Below, one piece after another: positions 1 to 10,620 of a stretch of 20,000 nucleotides of DNA. Under the pieces are notes generated by a model, which worked only from the letters and a program-made list of their open reading frames with translations, was not told the DNA's origin and made no database searches. How positions within the stretch are numbered: the first letter of the stretch is position 1; the number at the start of each line of letters is the position of its first letter. The stretch lies in the NCBI RefSeq assembly GCF_037975245.1, contig NC_092576.1:6997501-7017500 (forward strand). The letters are read 5' to 3'. Source of the stretch: Apostichopus japonicus (taxonomy: Eukaryota; Echinodermata; Holothuroidea; Aspidochirotida; Stichopodidae). A program made the translations under genes and the position numbers.

Positions 1-969
1 TGTCACTCCATTGCTGCTACATTTGGGAGTTATGCTTTGATTTTCTTTATTAACATTGCTTTTGCTATTATCAGACACGTTTTCAATGATATTGATGATG
101 TTATCAAAACAATATTAGAGTATCATTAGAAAACAATCATTTTATTTTCCTGAAATGAAGTAAAAACACATAAAATAAAAGCAAAACTGAAAGTAATTGT
201 AACAATTATCATTAAATTAAACTACAACATGAGCATATATATTAACCAAAAGCTGAAATTCTGGGTCATGTCCTCTTATTTTTTTACTCTTGTTTGGCCA
301 ACCCCTTCAAATAGATCTTGTTTCGGACACAACCATGCAGCAACGTTTTACATAATATAACCTAATATTTAGTAATAAAACAAATCATATTTTCCATTTA
401 AATGCAATAACAATGAATAGAAAACAAATTTTTTAATTGCTAAAAATGTTAACCCTACTAAAAAGAGATATATAAACTCTTTATATAGGTTCCAAGTTCG
501 AAACAAAGAAAAGTGATACAAGTGATCAACAAGACATTTATTAAACAAACAATGCATTTTGATATGTGATGTTCACAAACAGCATCAAATTATTTTGAAC
601 TACTGGAAAATGCAAACACTTGTCTATAGATTTGGCTATGTTTCTTGGAATATTTTTCGGACATCACCACAGCTGTATTAGGACATCACTGTCATATTTT
701 CTACACAAAGCACTTCCTGTCAAAAGATACAATTGTCACAAAGGGTTCTTCGTTATTGATAAGCTACCTACAAGGTATAATGACAGATTTGAAATTATTA
801 AGTTAAAATCCTCTGTCTTTATTTCAAGTTACTTTATGAGCACTTCGGACATCACCTTCGAAAAATGTGACAAACCTGCATAACAATAATACATATTTCA
901 ACAGGTAACACTTAGAAGAAGTAATGATTTGTGCTAGTGGAACCTTAATATTATTTATGCCATAGATAA
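1..969. other. AT-rich stretch without a recognisable gene
   Basis: This stretch is strongly AT-rich. Open frames are short on both strands; the longest I saw is 87 codons (620-883, plus) and contains no motif or domain I recognise. I see no splice-flanked exon, RNA gene, clear tandem repeat or transposon end. It is probably intergenic or intronic sequence, or old unrecognisable repeat. Confidence 0.5.
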
Positions 970-1440
970 TAGTCTTTGTAATTTTTGTGGCATTTACACG
1001 CTAACAATCCAACATATGTTATATGACTTTAATTTAGTTAGAATGGTTTGGAAGTAATTACATTATCGGTTTGAAAACACGGGAATTAAGATACATTAGA
1101 AGAATACGGATTTTTCCCGAGAGTTAACCTAAATAGTGCTCTTAGTTAAGTATCATATTTTTCATTCAAAGCTGGTAGAGAAAATACAATCAGTTTTTTC
1201 CTTACTAGATTATTTAAATCTTATTTAAATTGTATTTTTAAGCAAAATATGAAAGTAATATTGGAAGCCGTGGTTTAATCTATTAGGTTTGAAACATGGT
1301 TTTTGGACATTATTATTAATAAGAGTGTCACAGTAATTTGTACTTTGCCGATGTGGCTGAAATAGTTTTCGTGTTAAAGAATTTGAGTTAAACTTGTATA
1401 TATTTGTATGTACTAATCATGAGAATAAAAATAATACAAT
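970..1440 (+). pseudogene. L1/Tx1-like LINE, C-terminal fragment (decayed)
   Basis: The frame starting at 971 reads SLCNFCGIYTLTIQHM and continues to a VRMVWK stretch. This matches the Cys-x2-Cys...His zinc-knuckle-like domain near the end of L1/Tx1-type LINE ORF2 proteins, where C-x-F-C-G, a T-x-x-H-M/L segment and a later V/I-W follow in order. A stop comes directly after VWK. Beyond further stops and frame changes there is KYHIFHSKL and, in another frame, IFKQNMKVILEA, which resemble the last residues of such proteins. An A-rich stretch with AATAAA near 1,424 may be the element's 3' end. Nothing upstream of 970 looks like reverse transcriptase, so the copy is a short 5'-truncated relic. 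The family call rests on motif order only. Confidence 0.5.
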
Positions 1441-1894
1441 TCCGTCACAGATTATCAAAAGCATTTATCAGTCCATTTGTTTATGCTACGGTAGGTACAG
1501 CTAGGAGAACTACCTCAGTGAGGATGATATTTCTATCTCTAAGTATTTTGTTACAATGCTCCAAGTGCCAGTTATGATAATATTGGGCGCTTGAACGTGA
1601 ACAGACCCGTACACGCACAGAGCCATAATACATAAACTGGGCGTAATCCTAATGAAATTACGAGACAGATTACCAGCAACATCAACATTGATACTAAACA
1701 GAAGCTTATGGAATCTTGCTACAAACTCCGTTACTAACCTTCGTCGGTCGAAAACGGCGGAATTCACGTAAGAAAACGGCAGTAAATGCGTAATGGTAAA
1801 TTCGAAAGGAAGTAAGAATGTATGTATTTGTGTATTTGTGTATGCGTGTAAATGTATAGGGTATGTAAGTGATAGGGCAATAGCAATGGCAATG
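1441..1894. other. Spacer with a short GTATTTGT-type simple repeat
   Basis: No recognisable gene. An 85-codon frame on the minus strand (1510-1767) has no domain I recognise and no convincing splice context. A short imperfect run of GTATTTGT/GTATGCGT units at about 1818-1865 is low-complexity sequence abutting the reverse transcriptase fragment that follows. Confidence 0.4.
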
Positions 1895-2130
1895 GGACCA
1901 ACACAGCTTTATGACAAAGCCAACAGCGCAATCATGTTCAATGGTGCAATAGGCGACTGGTTCAACAACAGTCGGAGTCCGTCATGGTTGCTTGCTCTCG
2001 CCTACTCTCTTCAACGTTTTCCTTGAGAAAATCATGTCGGATGCTCTGGAAATGCATGAAGGGACAGTGAGCATCGGTGGCAGAGCATGTAACAACCTAC
2101 GTTTTGCCGATGACATTGATGCCCTTCAGG
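1895..2130 (+). pseudogene. Non-LTR reverse transcriptase fragment
   Basis: One frame gives LYDKANSAIMFNGAIGDWF. A +1 shift at about 1,966 then gives TVGVRHGCLLSPTLFNVF, followed by GTVSIGGR and NLRFADDID. GVRxGCxLSPxLFN and FADD are the core reverse transcriptase motifs of LINE-type polymerases, and FADD carries the catalytic aspartates. Only about 75 residues are recognisable. Upstream is simple repeat, and downstream of FADDIDAL the similarity stops (about 2,125). The piece is therefore truncated at both ends, carries a frameshift and cannot be functional. I do not assign it to a clade; an RTE- or Ingi-like origin is possible. It differs in sequence from both larger LINEs in this window. 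Confidence 0.75.
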
Positions 2131-2233
2131 AAATAATGCAAGCCTATATACATCCATATTACGCCTTATTTGGGCCTAATAAGACTATACTGTTACTAGT
2201 AGCAGGGTGAGTTCATAATTGAAACACGTAAGG

Positions 2234-2285
2234 ATTTGATCAAGGCCGTGGCTATTCTTACAACTAGTCGTAACAATTATTTATA
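2234..2285 (+). repeat. Dispersed small repeat, copy 1
   Basis: This segment is similar over about 50 bp to the reverse complement of 4928-4980. They share the perfect 16-mer TTCTTACAACTAGTCG (2255-2270 versus 4941-4956 inverted), TTTGATCAA, GTGGCT and an AT-rich end. A related partial unit (CTAGTCGTCAAATAGCCAC) lies at 4882-4900. It is probably a member of a short interspersed or foldback family; no target-site duplication was identified. Confidence 0.6.
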
Positions 2286-2346
2286 AACTATTCTTACAAC
2301 ATCGGCGAATTCAAGCGCAGTAAAGTAAATAAAGCAACTGTACATG

Positions 2347-2797
<451 letters not shown>

Positions 2798-2829
2798 AGA
2801 TGGCAAGAACGGGAAGATAAAGCAGGCTA

Positions 2830-4739
2830 CTAACGATTGAAACAACAATTAAAGAGCTTAATGCACTGAGGGATAAAGGGAGATTTGTGACGATTTGTTA
2901 TTGCATTCGGAAGCCTCATCCGCCCACTGCGAGAGATTATTGCACTGCTGAGATTCAGAAACAATGGGTGATTCTCGTCGGCCAGGATGGCGTCGAGCTT
3001 AGACTCATAATATGATAGTACATACACTCCATTGTAAGCTGGTCCCCACCCAGAATACGATTAGCCTGTCTGATAACAGAATCAATGCGATTCTTATCAT
3101 TAGCAGTCACATTACCACCCCAGCATGTCATACAATGTCTCAACACGCTACAAATGACTGAGTTATAAAAGATAGTGAGGATACGACTGTCAATTGTCAA
3201 ATTTACTCATTCTACGGAGACAATATAATCTAGGGTTTACTCTCTTCACCAAATAATCTATATGCTCATGCCACGCCAGTTGATCATCAAAAACAACACC
3301 AAGATATTTGTAGGATGAGACTTGTTCTACGGGATTTTCTTTGATCACAACCTCTCTCGGTTGACCATTGACCCTTCTGAAATCAATATTCATTTCCTTT
3401 GTTTTTTTAACATTAAGCAATGTGGAAGTTCTTGTCACAATATCCGACGAAATGATTAATTTTATCCAGATATTCACTCTCATCATCTTTTTTAATCAAA
3501 CCGACTAAGGCTGTATCATCTGCAAATTTAATTAAATGGCAACTATCAGACGATGATCACACATCCTACGTGTACAGAGTGAATAAAAATGGGGCTAGAA
3601 CGGTTCCTTGTGGAGCAGCAGTATTTGAGTATTGGACATCTGACATACAGTTGGATGAGCTAATGTGAACATATTGAGAACGATTGGTAAGGTAGTTGAG
3701 TATCCAAATAATGAGATCATGTGAAATATTCATATTTAAAATCTTGCCGGCCAAAACATGAGGTTGAATTGTGTTAAACGCAGATGAAAAATCAAAGAAC
3801 ATAATTCTGGCAGAATGACCTGATTTAGAATGTTCAAGGTGGGAATACAATTTCTTCAAGCAATTTGAGACCGCGTCCTCTGTATTGCGATGGGCCCTAT
3901 AAGCATATTGTTGAGGATCGAGGTAGTCATCGACTAACGGCTTTATGTGCCGCAGTACAATTCGTTCACACGACTTCATCAGGACAGAAGTAAGGGCCAC
4001 AGGCCGAAGGTCATTCATGCAGGATATCACAGCCTTTTTGGCTACTGGAATAATACAAGAGCGTTTCCATGATACAGGTATTGTTTTTGTACAGAAGGAA
4101 AGATTAAAAATGTGAGTAAAAATGTCGGCAAGTTGATTGGCACAGGTTTTCAATACCCGTGGTTTCAGTTGGTCTGGGCCGGCAGCTTTAAATGCATTTA
4201 AACGAGAAAATTTCCGATAAACTTGGCCCTGGTTACACATAAAAAGGGGTTTTCCCCAGCACGGTCGTCTAATGACTCTCTGAGATGATCAGCCTGTGTA
4301 GAAAAGTCATGACAATCAAATCTGTTGTAAAAATCATTCAATGCGTTAGCGTAATCAATAGAGGTATCAGGCAAATATGATTTATGATTGTTAACCAAGT
4401 ACCCACTCATCAAACGGATTCCCTCCCAGACTTCTTTCATATTATTATCAGTAAATCGGTTTTCAATCTTACGCTTGTAAATAGCTTTCTCCTTTCTAAT
4501 ACAGTCTTTCAGTTCTTTCTGGACTGATTTCAGTTCATCTCTGTCCCCTCTGCCAAAGATGCCTTTCTTCCTGTTGATCACTAATTTGACTGTGCTGGTA
4601 ATCCACGGTTTATTGTTTGGATACACCTTCACTTGCTTTGTAGGGACCGAGCAGTCTACGCAGAAGTTCACGTACCCGGTAATCGCATCTGTTAGTTCAT
4701 CGATGTCAGTTGATGAACGGATAAACTGTCGTATCCAGG
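2830..4739 (-). pseudogene. Rex1/CR1-like LINE ORF2, 5'-truncated and frame-shifted
   Basis: Read in transcription order, the pieces form one reverse transcriptase ORF of the Jockey superfamily. A linker region contains VYPNNKPWITSTVK and KEVWEGIRLMSGY (4671-4240). The polymerase follows: KAAGPDQLKPRVLK, RPVALTSVLMKSCER, MFFDFSSAFNTIQ (motif A with the catalytic Asp) and PQGTVLAPFLFTLY. FADD lies at 3515-3526, then NVKKTKE, YKYLGVVFDDQLAW, an ILTIFYNSV-CWGG thumb region, and a C-terminus ending in a stop at 2830. It is broken by frameshifts near 4222, 3420, 3190 and 3025 and by in-frame TAG and TGA codons between LFTLYT and FADD. The endonuclease half is missing and similarity ends abruptly near 4739, as expected of incomplete target-primed reverse transcription. 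The Rex1-like call is from recognised motif order and is moderately sure. Confidence 0.85.
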
Positions 4740-4793
4740 GTCAATTTTAGCTGGTCGAGTGACTCCTGGCTCCACTGCTGGAGTAGGGGTAAG

Positions 4794-4844
4794 CCTAAAC
4801 CTAACCCTAAAAACCAGCCCTAACCCTAACCTTAACCCTAACCT
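4794..4844. repeat. Interstitial telomere-like hexamers
   Basis: About seven CCTAAC/CCTAAA/CCTTAA units (TTAGGG on the other strand) occur here, interrupted once by an AAACCAG segment. TTAGGG is the telomere unit of vertebrates and many deuterostome and other animals. The run is short and imperfect and lies about 55 bp beyond the truncated 5' end of the LINE, so it is an internal relic, not a chromosome end. Confidence 0.75.
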
Positions 4845-4877
4845 GAAATTATTGTTACTCCTAGTCGTAAAAATAGT

Positions 4878-4980
4878 ACTCCTAGTCGTCAAATAGCCAC
4901 GTTAAAGCAACTGCGCATGCGTATATATAAATTATTCTTTCGACTAGTTGTAAGAAAAGCCACTTTGTTTGATCAAAGAT
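4878..4980 (-). repeat. Dispersed small repeat, copies 2 and 3
   Basis: Two related units lie in direct order: CTAGTCGTCAAATAGCCAC (4882-4900) and CGACTAGTTGTAAGAAAAGC (4941-4960). The second, extended to 4980, is the inverted counterpart of 2234-2285. Between them is TGCGCATGCG (4912-4921), which resembles an NRF1 binding site. Whether that site is used cannot be told from sequence. Confidence 0.55.
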
Positions 4981-4985
4981 GTATA

Positions 4986-7040
4986 TAAAGGAAAAATCCA
5001 AATCACTCATCTCTGTGTTTTTCATATGTGTAGTTCCCTAGAAATTTTATGATCTCAAAATATTTAAGGTTCTGTGCTTATGCACCGTACAATTGAGCAG
5101 AATTTGACTACAAAATGTCTGCAGTGTCAAGTTCTTTCATACAGTACCCATAATTACAGGGTGCGTCAATTATGAAGCCTTGACTATACTAGCCTCTAGA
5201 GCCTAGTAGTACTGAGGCTAGGGCCTATGTACAGCACAGGGGCCGATGACATTTTATCTAGTAGTACTAGTAGTAGCCTAACAAATAATGATGATACTGC
5301 AGTGATACCATTTGCGCGATGATGAATTGTCACATTCAGTTTTAATCCAACGGGAGTCGCATTAACCATCAGATTTCACTTAAAATGTAATTAATACCCT
5401 CAAAGAATTAGAAAAGTTGCTTACATTCTAAAGAAAATATTTCCGCAATAATTTCGATGAGCACTTGTATATAACTGACGTTAGTCACGGTTGCTATCTT
5501 TTCGCGTTCGACGCATATTTGATGCCTGGATAAGACACCAAAGTTGTTAGCGCAGTATATACATACACAAAACAAATTATCAAAACTACACACTTACAGG
5601 TGGCGTATCGCCAAGTCTCTGCAGAGTCGGGTAACGAAAATAATAATTGTTTGGTAAATAGACCGTCTTTTTGAATAAATAAAAAATTTACATTAATAAA
5701 GCAACAGAATTCAACCAAAACTAAAAAAATTGCTTTTATTTTCCTAAAAAAAGAAATGAAAAGTTACGGTATGTTCGGTAAGTTAATCAAATTAGTGAAA
5801 TTTTGACTAATTTAGCGAACAGAGGTTCACTTTGCTGCCTAGCTACATAGGCGATTTACTAAGCACCGATGGAGAGATTTAACAAAAAAGAAAAAGAAAA
5901 AGAAAACAAAAAGGGATAAAGAAGGTGGCAGTATTCTGAAATGCAGACTTCCTATTTACGCTCAGGATGCGAGCCACAAATATTACCTCTACAATGATGA
6001 CAAACTAGTTTGCTAAGATACAAATAAAAATAATTTGTTTGCTAAAACACAGTTTCTAATTTAAATAGAAATTTTCTTGAGGCTGTAGCATGACCTTAAT
6101 GTCAAATGAAATTAGCTTACAGACATAAAGAAGGTAACAGTAATTCTCGACTTGATTCAAAATATATATGAGGCCCTATCTTTAATGAACAGATACGTAT
6201 TCTTCTTTCCTTCACTTTTTAACTGTCTAATTTGTAGGAATACAATATGTCGTTATTTAAGATTCAGAAAGTCCCCTCACAATTTTCGAGGAAAGCATTT
6301 CTCAGAGGGTTGTGACTGAATATAATGCTTTGCATTTGATGTCGATATCCAACTAGGCTAGGCAGTATGTAGCAAGGTCTATTGTGTGTAGGAACTACTT
6401 GCACATATATTTCGGATTTTGCATAAGTTTGTGTATTCATTATCGAACTCTTAGATAAAACGACAGATGGGAGGCACAACCAGGGGATGGGGGAGGGGGT
6501 TGTGGGGTACACGGAAAAAGTATCTCCGGTTTTGTGAAGAACCTCAAAAGTGCCCTTATTCCTGAATAAGACATGCCCCTTTTGGTACAAAAATTACATT
6601 TTCCCATCTTTGATTGATGAAATGCCTAGATTGGCTAATAAGGTGTCATGTCAACAGTCATGTGACCATTTCGAACACATCGTGTAGGAGAAAATAATTA
6701 TTCATCATAGCGTCTCTCTCATTCGGTCCTGTGTAGAATGTCTTCATGATTGATAACGATATATGCTCTGGTACCTCGATCGAGAGTTCTTCCAACCTAG
6801 TAACTTGGAAAGTAAGTAACTATGTACTGTTCTCTAGACCTTATATTGGAACCGCGCGGGAAATATAGTATGGATCGGACATGGTCTGTGAGCATTCTCT
6901 TCTATGCAGGTAAAGCTAACTATTGGACTAGACTGATTTCAGCCGTTCTTTTTAGTTTTGTGGGTAACAGAAAATTCGTAAGGTGTCTGGGTCCCCCCCC
7001 CGGATCAACATGAAGGCTGTATAATGATATACGGTAGTCG
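4986..7040. other. Gene-poor spacer
   Basis: I find no supportable gene. The longest frame (6264-6590, minus, 108 codons) has no recognisable domain, no composition shift and no clear splice context. Minor structure includes a CTAG-rich patch with repeated TAGTAGTACT (about 5187-5280), an A-rich purine tract (about 5881-5920) and a C9 run near 6992. The rest is AT-rich sequence without visible repeats. Confidence 0.45.
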
Positions 7041-7048
7041 AAATAAAT

Positions 7049-7285
7049 GTAGGAATCTGATCCGGGCATGTTTCGCATCAATTCTACAATTGTGTTCTTC
7101 AACCAACATTTGGTGAGGGAAATCACGCCCATGTCGAATGTGAAATGCTTTTACAAAATAGTTTCCTTGACCACTTCAGGATCAGACCTTAATTTGTTTT
7201 ACAATTATATTACTCTGGTACTCTCAACGTAGGAATCTGATCCGAGCATGTTTTGCATCAATACTACAATTGTGTTTCTCAATCG
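7049..7285. repeat. Two-copy direct repeat, 180-bp period
   Basis: A 56-bp block at 7049-7104 recurs at 7229-7285 with only a few substitutions. Shared stretches include GTAGGAATCTGATCC, GCATGTTT and CTACAATTGTGTT. The spacing is exactly 180 bp. A weaker echo (CATAATTGTGTCTTCGATCC) occurs near 7394-7413. On the minus strand the copies stay open and would encode similar peptides (NTIVELMRNMPGSDSY and NTIVVLMQNMLGSDSY), but there is no other sign of a gene. Confidence 0.75.
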
Positions 7286-7512
7286 ATGGATCAGACCCAG
7301 ATTAGTAATACTACCGTTGTTATTCGTGACCAACAAGGGACGAGGGTTTCATGCGTTTGCTCTAAATCTCGAAGTTTTGTTTCCAGGACCACACCATAAT
7401 TGTGTCTTCGATCCTCCAGGAGTGGATTTTTCGTCTGCTTTACATATAAGGCCGACGAACTGGTCGTAGGAAAATCACTCGATAACAACTGGAGTCGACA
7501 AAAACAACAAAG

Positions 7513-7912
7513 TTTTTTTTTTTGTCTTTTTCTTTTTTGTCAAACCCTAAACCATTATAAAGAAATATATAAGAAAGATGATAATAACTAACTACTAAGG
7601 TAAAATGTAAAACTTTGAAAACCCTAGGGCAACTGTAATACGATAAAGTCAAGTTTTTTTTTTTTTTGGCAATCCCTTATAAAGAAAGATATAAAAAAGA
7701 TAATGATAGCTAGCAAACTGCTTAGGTAAAATGTAAAAGTTTGAAAACCTTTTTTTTTTTCTTTTTCTTTGTATATTGTTTTTGTGGTTATTTTTGTGTT
7801 TTGGCAATCTCTTATAGCAAAAATATAAAGAGAGATAATGATAACAATCTGCTAATAGGTAAAATGTAAAAGTCTGAAAACCTTAGGGCAACTGTAATAG
7901 GATTAAGTCAAG
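7513..7912 (-). repeat. Three tandem units separated by poly(A)/poly(T) tracts
   Basis: Three copies of a unit of about 85-110 bp occur at about 7541-7652, 7668-7750 and 7802-7912. They share TTATAAAGAAA, AGATAATGATA, GGTAAAATGTAAAA and TTTGAAAACC; copies 1 and 3 also share AGGGCAACTGTAATA and AAGTCAAG. Each is preceded on the plus strand by a T-rich tract of 10-40 bp. On the minus strand every unit is therefore followed by an A-rich tail, which resembles serial retroposon insertions or expansion of one tailed unit. No RNA polymerase III box or coding frame was recognised. Confidence 0.75.
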
Positions 7913-8380
7913 TGTTTGGTGTCAAAGTAAATTCCATGGGGTCTTAAATATTCTGAGCAGTTTAACATATAATGCAGTATTTCTGATTAAACTTAAATAC
8001 AAATGGCACCTTAAACAACATCTTAAACCTTTACCAATTAAGTATGGTGAGAGCAATGTATACTAAGATAGTGGCACGGTATAAGCTTTCAGGAATAACT
8101 AGTTAGGTTCTTAAAACTGCAAATCATTCTCAATTTCACTAACAATATCAATTAAGATCGGACCAATTACGTGCTCTCTCTGCACCATGTCCCTGCACAA
8201 TATGTCATGCTGAAACCAAAGCTTAATACTGGCCACATCCCTAACTAAGAAGAAATATTTCCAACGATTGAGTTCTACTGGCCTTAAACAACCATTGACT
8301 TGAAGCAAATTAAAAGTCTCAACTTGAAAAACAAAATTTTCCAGCTACAGTACTTCAAGGATTTAACATTTCACTACTGC
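7913..8380. other. Spacer, no gene seen
   Basis: AT-rich sequence with only short frames and no recognised domain, splice-flanked exon or RNA gene. A 65-codon minus-strand frame (8111-8308) resembles nothing I know. Confidence 0.4.
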
Positions 8381-8727
8381 TGACCTCAGATGGCATTTGA
8401 CCTTTACAAAGTATTACTGGGTTCTTGTACTCATTATAAGAAAGTTATATGCCAATTTGACATCTGATCAAACTCTTATAATGATGTTATGTTTAAAAAT
8501 GTTCAGAGTGTAACCTCTTCTGAACACAAATAACCTGAACCCTCCACCCCAAAAAACATAATAGTGTTCTGGTACTCATTAAAGAAAAGCCATAGCCATA
8601 CGTACCTGCAGCTACTGCGGTTTTCTATCTGGAAATACCACATTTTCATAGTGTTTAAGTTTTGAAACCTGGTGACCTTAATGAACTCTGACCTACATCA
8701 ATTTGTGCAGAAACTATACAATACACA

Positions 8728-8760
8728 AGGCTATCATACCATGCATATATAAGGGCCTTT
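8728..8760. repeat. 33-bp dispersed block, copy 1
   Basis: This block has 31 of 33 positions identical to 18631-18663. It contains CCATGCATATATAAGGGCC, including a TATATAA word. Here it lies inside the TGACCT-rich array; the other copy sits next to ATT microsatellite sequence. Confidence 0.8.
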
Positions 8761-8825
8761 CATGTTCTGGGTCTGGAGATATAGCACTTTTGATATCTTA
8801 CATTTTGACCTCTGCTGACGGAAAA

Positions 8826-8838
8826 TGACCTTTGACCT
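8826..8838 (-). promoter_or_regulatory. Perfect DR1 nuclear-receptor-type site (repeat-derived)
   Basis: TGACCTTTGACCT here is, on the minus strand, two AGGTCA half-sites spaced by one base. That is the DR1 class bound by RXR, HNF4 and COUP-TF type receptors in animals. It lies about 900 bp downstream of the stop of the NHL gene and inside a repeat with several more half-sites. The match is exact; any regulatory role is speculative. Confidence 0.4.
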
Positions 8839-9114
8839 CGATCGAAAACAATAGGGCTCGCTGAACCAATTACAGGAAATCCTTTTGCCAAATACAGGAA
8901 CTAAATAGGTGATCTTTCTTGAGATATCATGCATGTTTACATGATTTTCACACTGTTTCCGTCGGTTGACCTCACATCACAATTGATATCATGAAAACAC
9001 TGGAGATTTTCAACTCACCAACGGCAAGCTACACACCAAGTTGAACTTCCGGCAACTTGTACTTCTTGAGATATTGTGTAAACAAAGTTTGCAGACTTCG
9101 ACCCATGCTGACCT

Positions 9115-9730
9115 TTGATCAATACGAACACCAGCCCCAAACATGTTCTAAGTTAGAGCATTCACGAAAAAGCGTAACAGACACACACAGGCACACGCTA
9201 CAGAACCCTGTAAGGGTGCATGCACAAGAGCCCGCCCTCGCACGCCCATTAAACGCCATTACCATCCCATAGATTCCTTCTGTTTTCGGCAAGGAATAAA
9301 AAATAAGAGACTACTGCATGTTGTTAAGGCTCTTAAGCCCTTTTAATTTGACGAAAGACAATTTCTATGAGGTAAAGTGTTAATGGCTCGTATCTAACCG
9401 TTTACTGTGATATCACGGCATCACACTCAGTACATTAGTGAATAATCGTATTTGCGGGGGAGATGTCATTACACTGACCGTAATAAAGAAAAACAATACC
9501 GGGACCTTCAGCAAAAAAACCAACATATAATACCAAACGTGACTTAATCAACAACAATTATAGTTATCCCCCCCCCCCCCATCACCACAAATAAAAATAA
9601 AGAAGCACAAAGCAAAGTAACTGTTACTATGCTGAAAGTATACGCTCATTCACTAACACCTTTTTCGAATGTAACGTGACTGTGAAAAAACAAATAGTGA
9701 AGCGTAGGATTAATAGCCTATCCATATGAT
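9115..9730. other. Region downstream of the NHL gene
   Basis: No gene seen. It probably contains the 3' untranslated region of the minus-strand NHL gene. A weak polyadenylation-signal variant (ATTAAA on the minus strand) lies at 9342-9347, but no canonical AATAAA was found on that strand nearby. There is a C13 run at 9568-9580 and a short CA-rich stretch at 9180-9200. Confidence 0.35.
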
Positions 9731-10575
9731 TCACAATGAAATGACTTTAAGGCGTTTGTTACCAGGATCAGCAAACATCAAAAATTTATTATCTTGACAA
9801 CGGTAATAGTGCAGCCCACGGACAAAGTCTAAACTTTTGTTCTGGTTTAGCCAAAACCACGGTTTTGGACTTTCCTCTATCGTTACCCATCCGTTCGTGG
9901 GTCTACTGTAGCACACGAAACACTCGTATTGTGCTTTATATCCGGGATCTCTCAATGCAATATAAATGTTTCCTTCGTCATCTATATCCATTCCTCTGCA
10001 ATGTTTATATGTGTTTACAGTGTAAAGTCGGTTACTAAAGTCAGATGAATAAATATCAACGGCCTTCCTTGCGAAGTCAGAAATGAAAAACTCATCTGAG
10101 CTACTTTTCTTGATATACCAAGGATCTTCCAGACTGTCGCTACAATAACATCTTAAGTACTCACCATCGGAAGTAAATTTGGCTACTTCAGCCGACTCTC
10201 TCTTCCTGCCTGTCAAGACGTAAATCCACTTTCTCGTCTCACATGACGTAATACCTGCAGGTTCTGTCATGTTACTTTTACCAAACCTTTTCTTCACATT
10301 CAATGATTCATCAAATTTTAAGACACATTTACTCTTCTTGTCTGTAACAAATAAAGAAGCATCCAGGAATGTTGCAGCAAATGGTTTAAAACCATCTTCT
10401 TGGTAACGTCTAATCCTTTTTCCTGCCATGTTATATGCGCAGATTCCTCCGTCCATCAATATAAAAATCTGATTGTTGAACGTGATGACGTCGTGAGGTT
10501 GGATTATGCCTGATATTTCTTTGAATCTTGGCCGTTCTACCCTTTCGTTTAATGCATCGTCAGTTGTTTCGTGAC
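9731..10575 (-). CDS. Terminal exon: NHL-type beta-propeller
   Basis: The exon encodes about 280 residues of blade-like repeats. Each has a polar turn, a 'what the value is' strand and a closing D/N-x-K/R segment: QIFILMDGGICAYNMAGKR, SLFVTDKKSKCVLKFDESL, WIYVLTGRKR...VAKFTSDGEY, EFFISDFARKAVDIYSSDF, DDEGNIYIAL and a final FADPGNKRLKVISL before TGA. About six blades fit a complete NHL propeller like the C-terminal domain of TRIM2/3/71-type proteins, which usually bind RNA or protein partners. The 5' boundary is an acceptor (TTTATCTTATTGACAG at 10576-10591); the exon starts in phase 1. The frame continues upstream to an ATG at 10657, but that part lies in the intron and reads into purine-rich repeat. 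No RING or B-box is encoded in the window. Intact, with no stops. Confidence 0.8.
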
Positions 10576-10620
10576 CTGTCAATAAGATAAACATTTGAGC
10601 AGATTTTAGTACTACAAATG

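Larger units (their letters stand above)
8381..9114 (+). repeat. Degenerate tandem repeat of about 146 bp with TGACCT boundaries
   Basis: TGACCT occurs nine times, always on the plus strand, at 8381, 8398, 8673, 8689, 8806, 8826, 8833, 8967 and 9109. Chance would predict well under one in this length. The spacings 8381-8673-8967 (292, 294) and 8967-9109 (142) imply a unit of about 146 bp whose internal words recur in order. These are a TTCTTGTACTCATTA-like word, a TGCCAA word, TTGAGATAT (twice, about 8917 and 9066) and a TTTACA-type word. The copies are old and diverged. I recall similar TGACCTTTGACC-rich repeats from other marine invertebrates but cannot name a family. Confidence 0.6.

Noticed and set aside
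1510-1767. 85-codon minus-strand frame as a gene
   Set aside because: No recognisable motif on either strand and no conserved-looking feature; treated as a chance frame.
4794-4844. A true telomere
   Set aside because: Only about seven imperfect hexamers, with ordinary sequence continuing for 15 kb on one side and 4.8 kb on the other.
6264-6590. 108-codon minus-strand frame as a gene
   Set aside because: No domain, signal peptide or convincing splice sites; in AT-rich DNA of this length such a frame is expected by chance.
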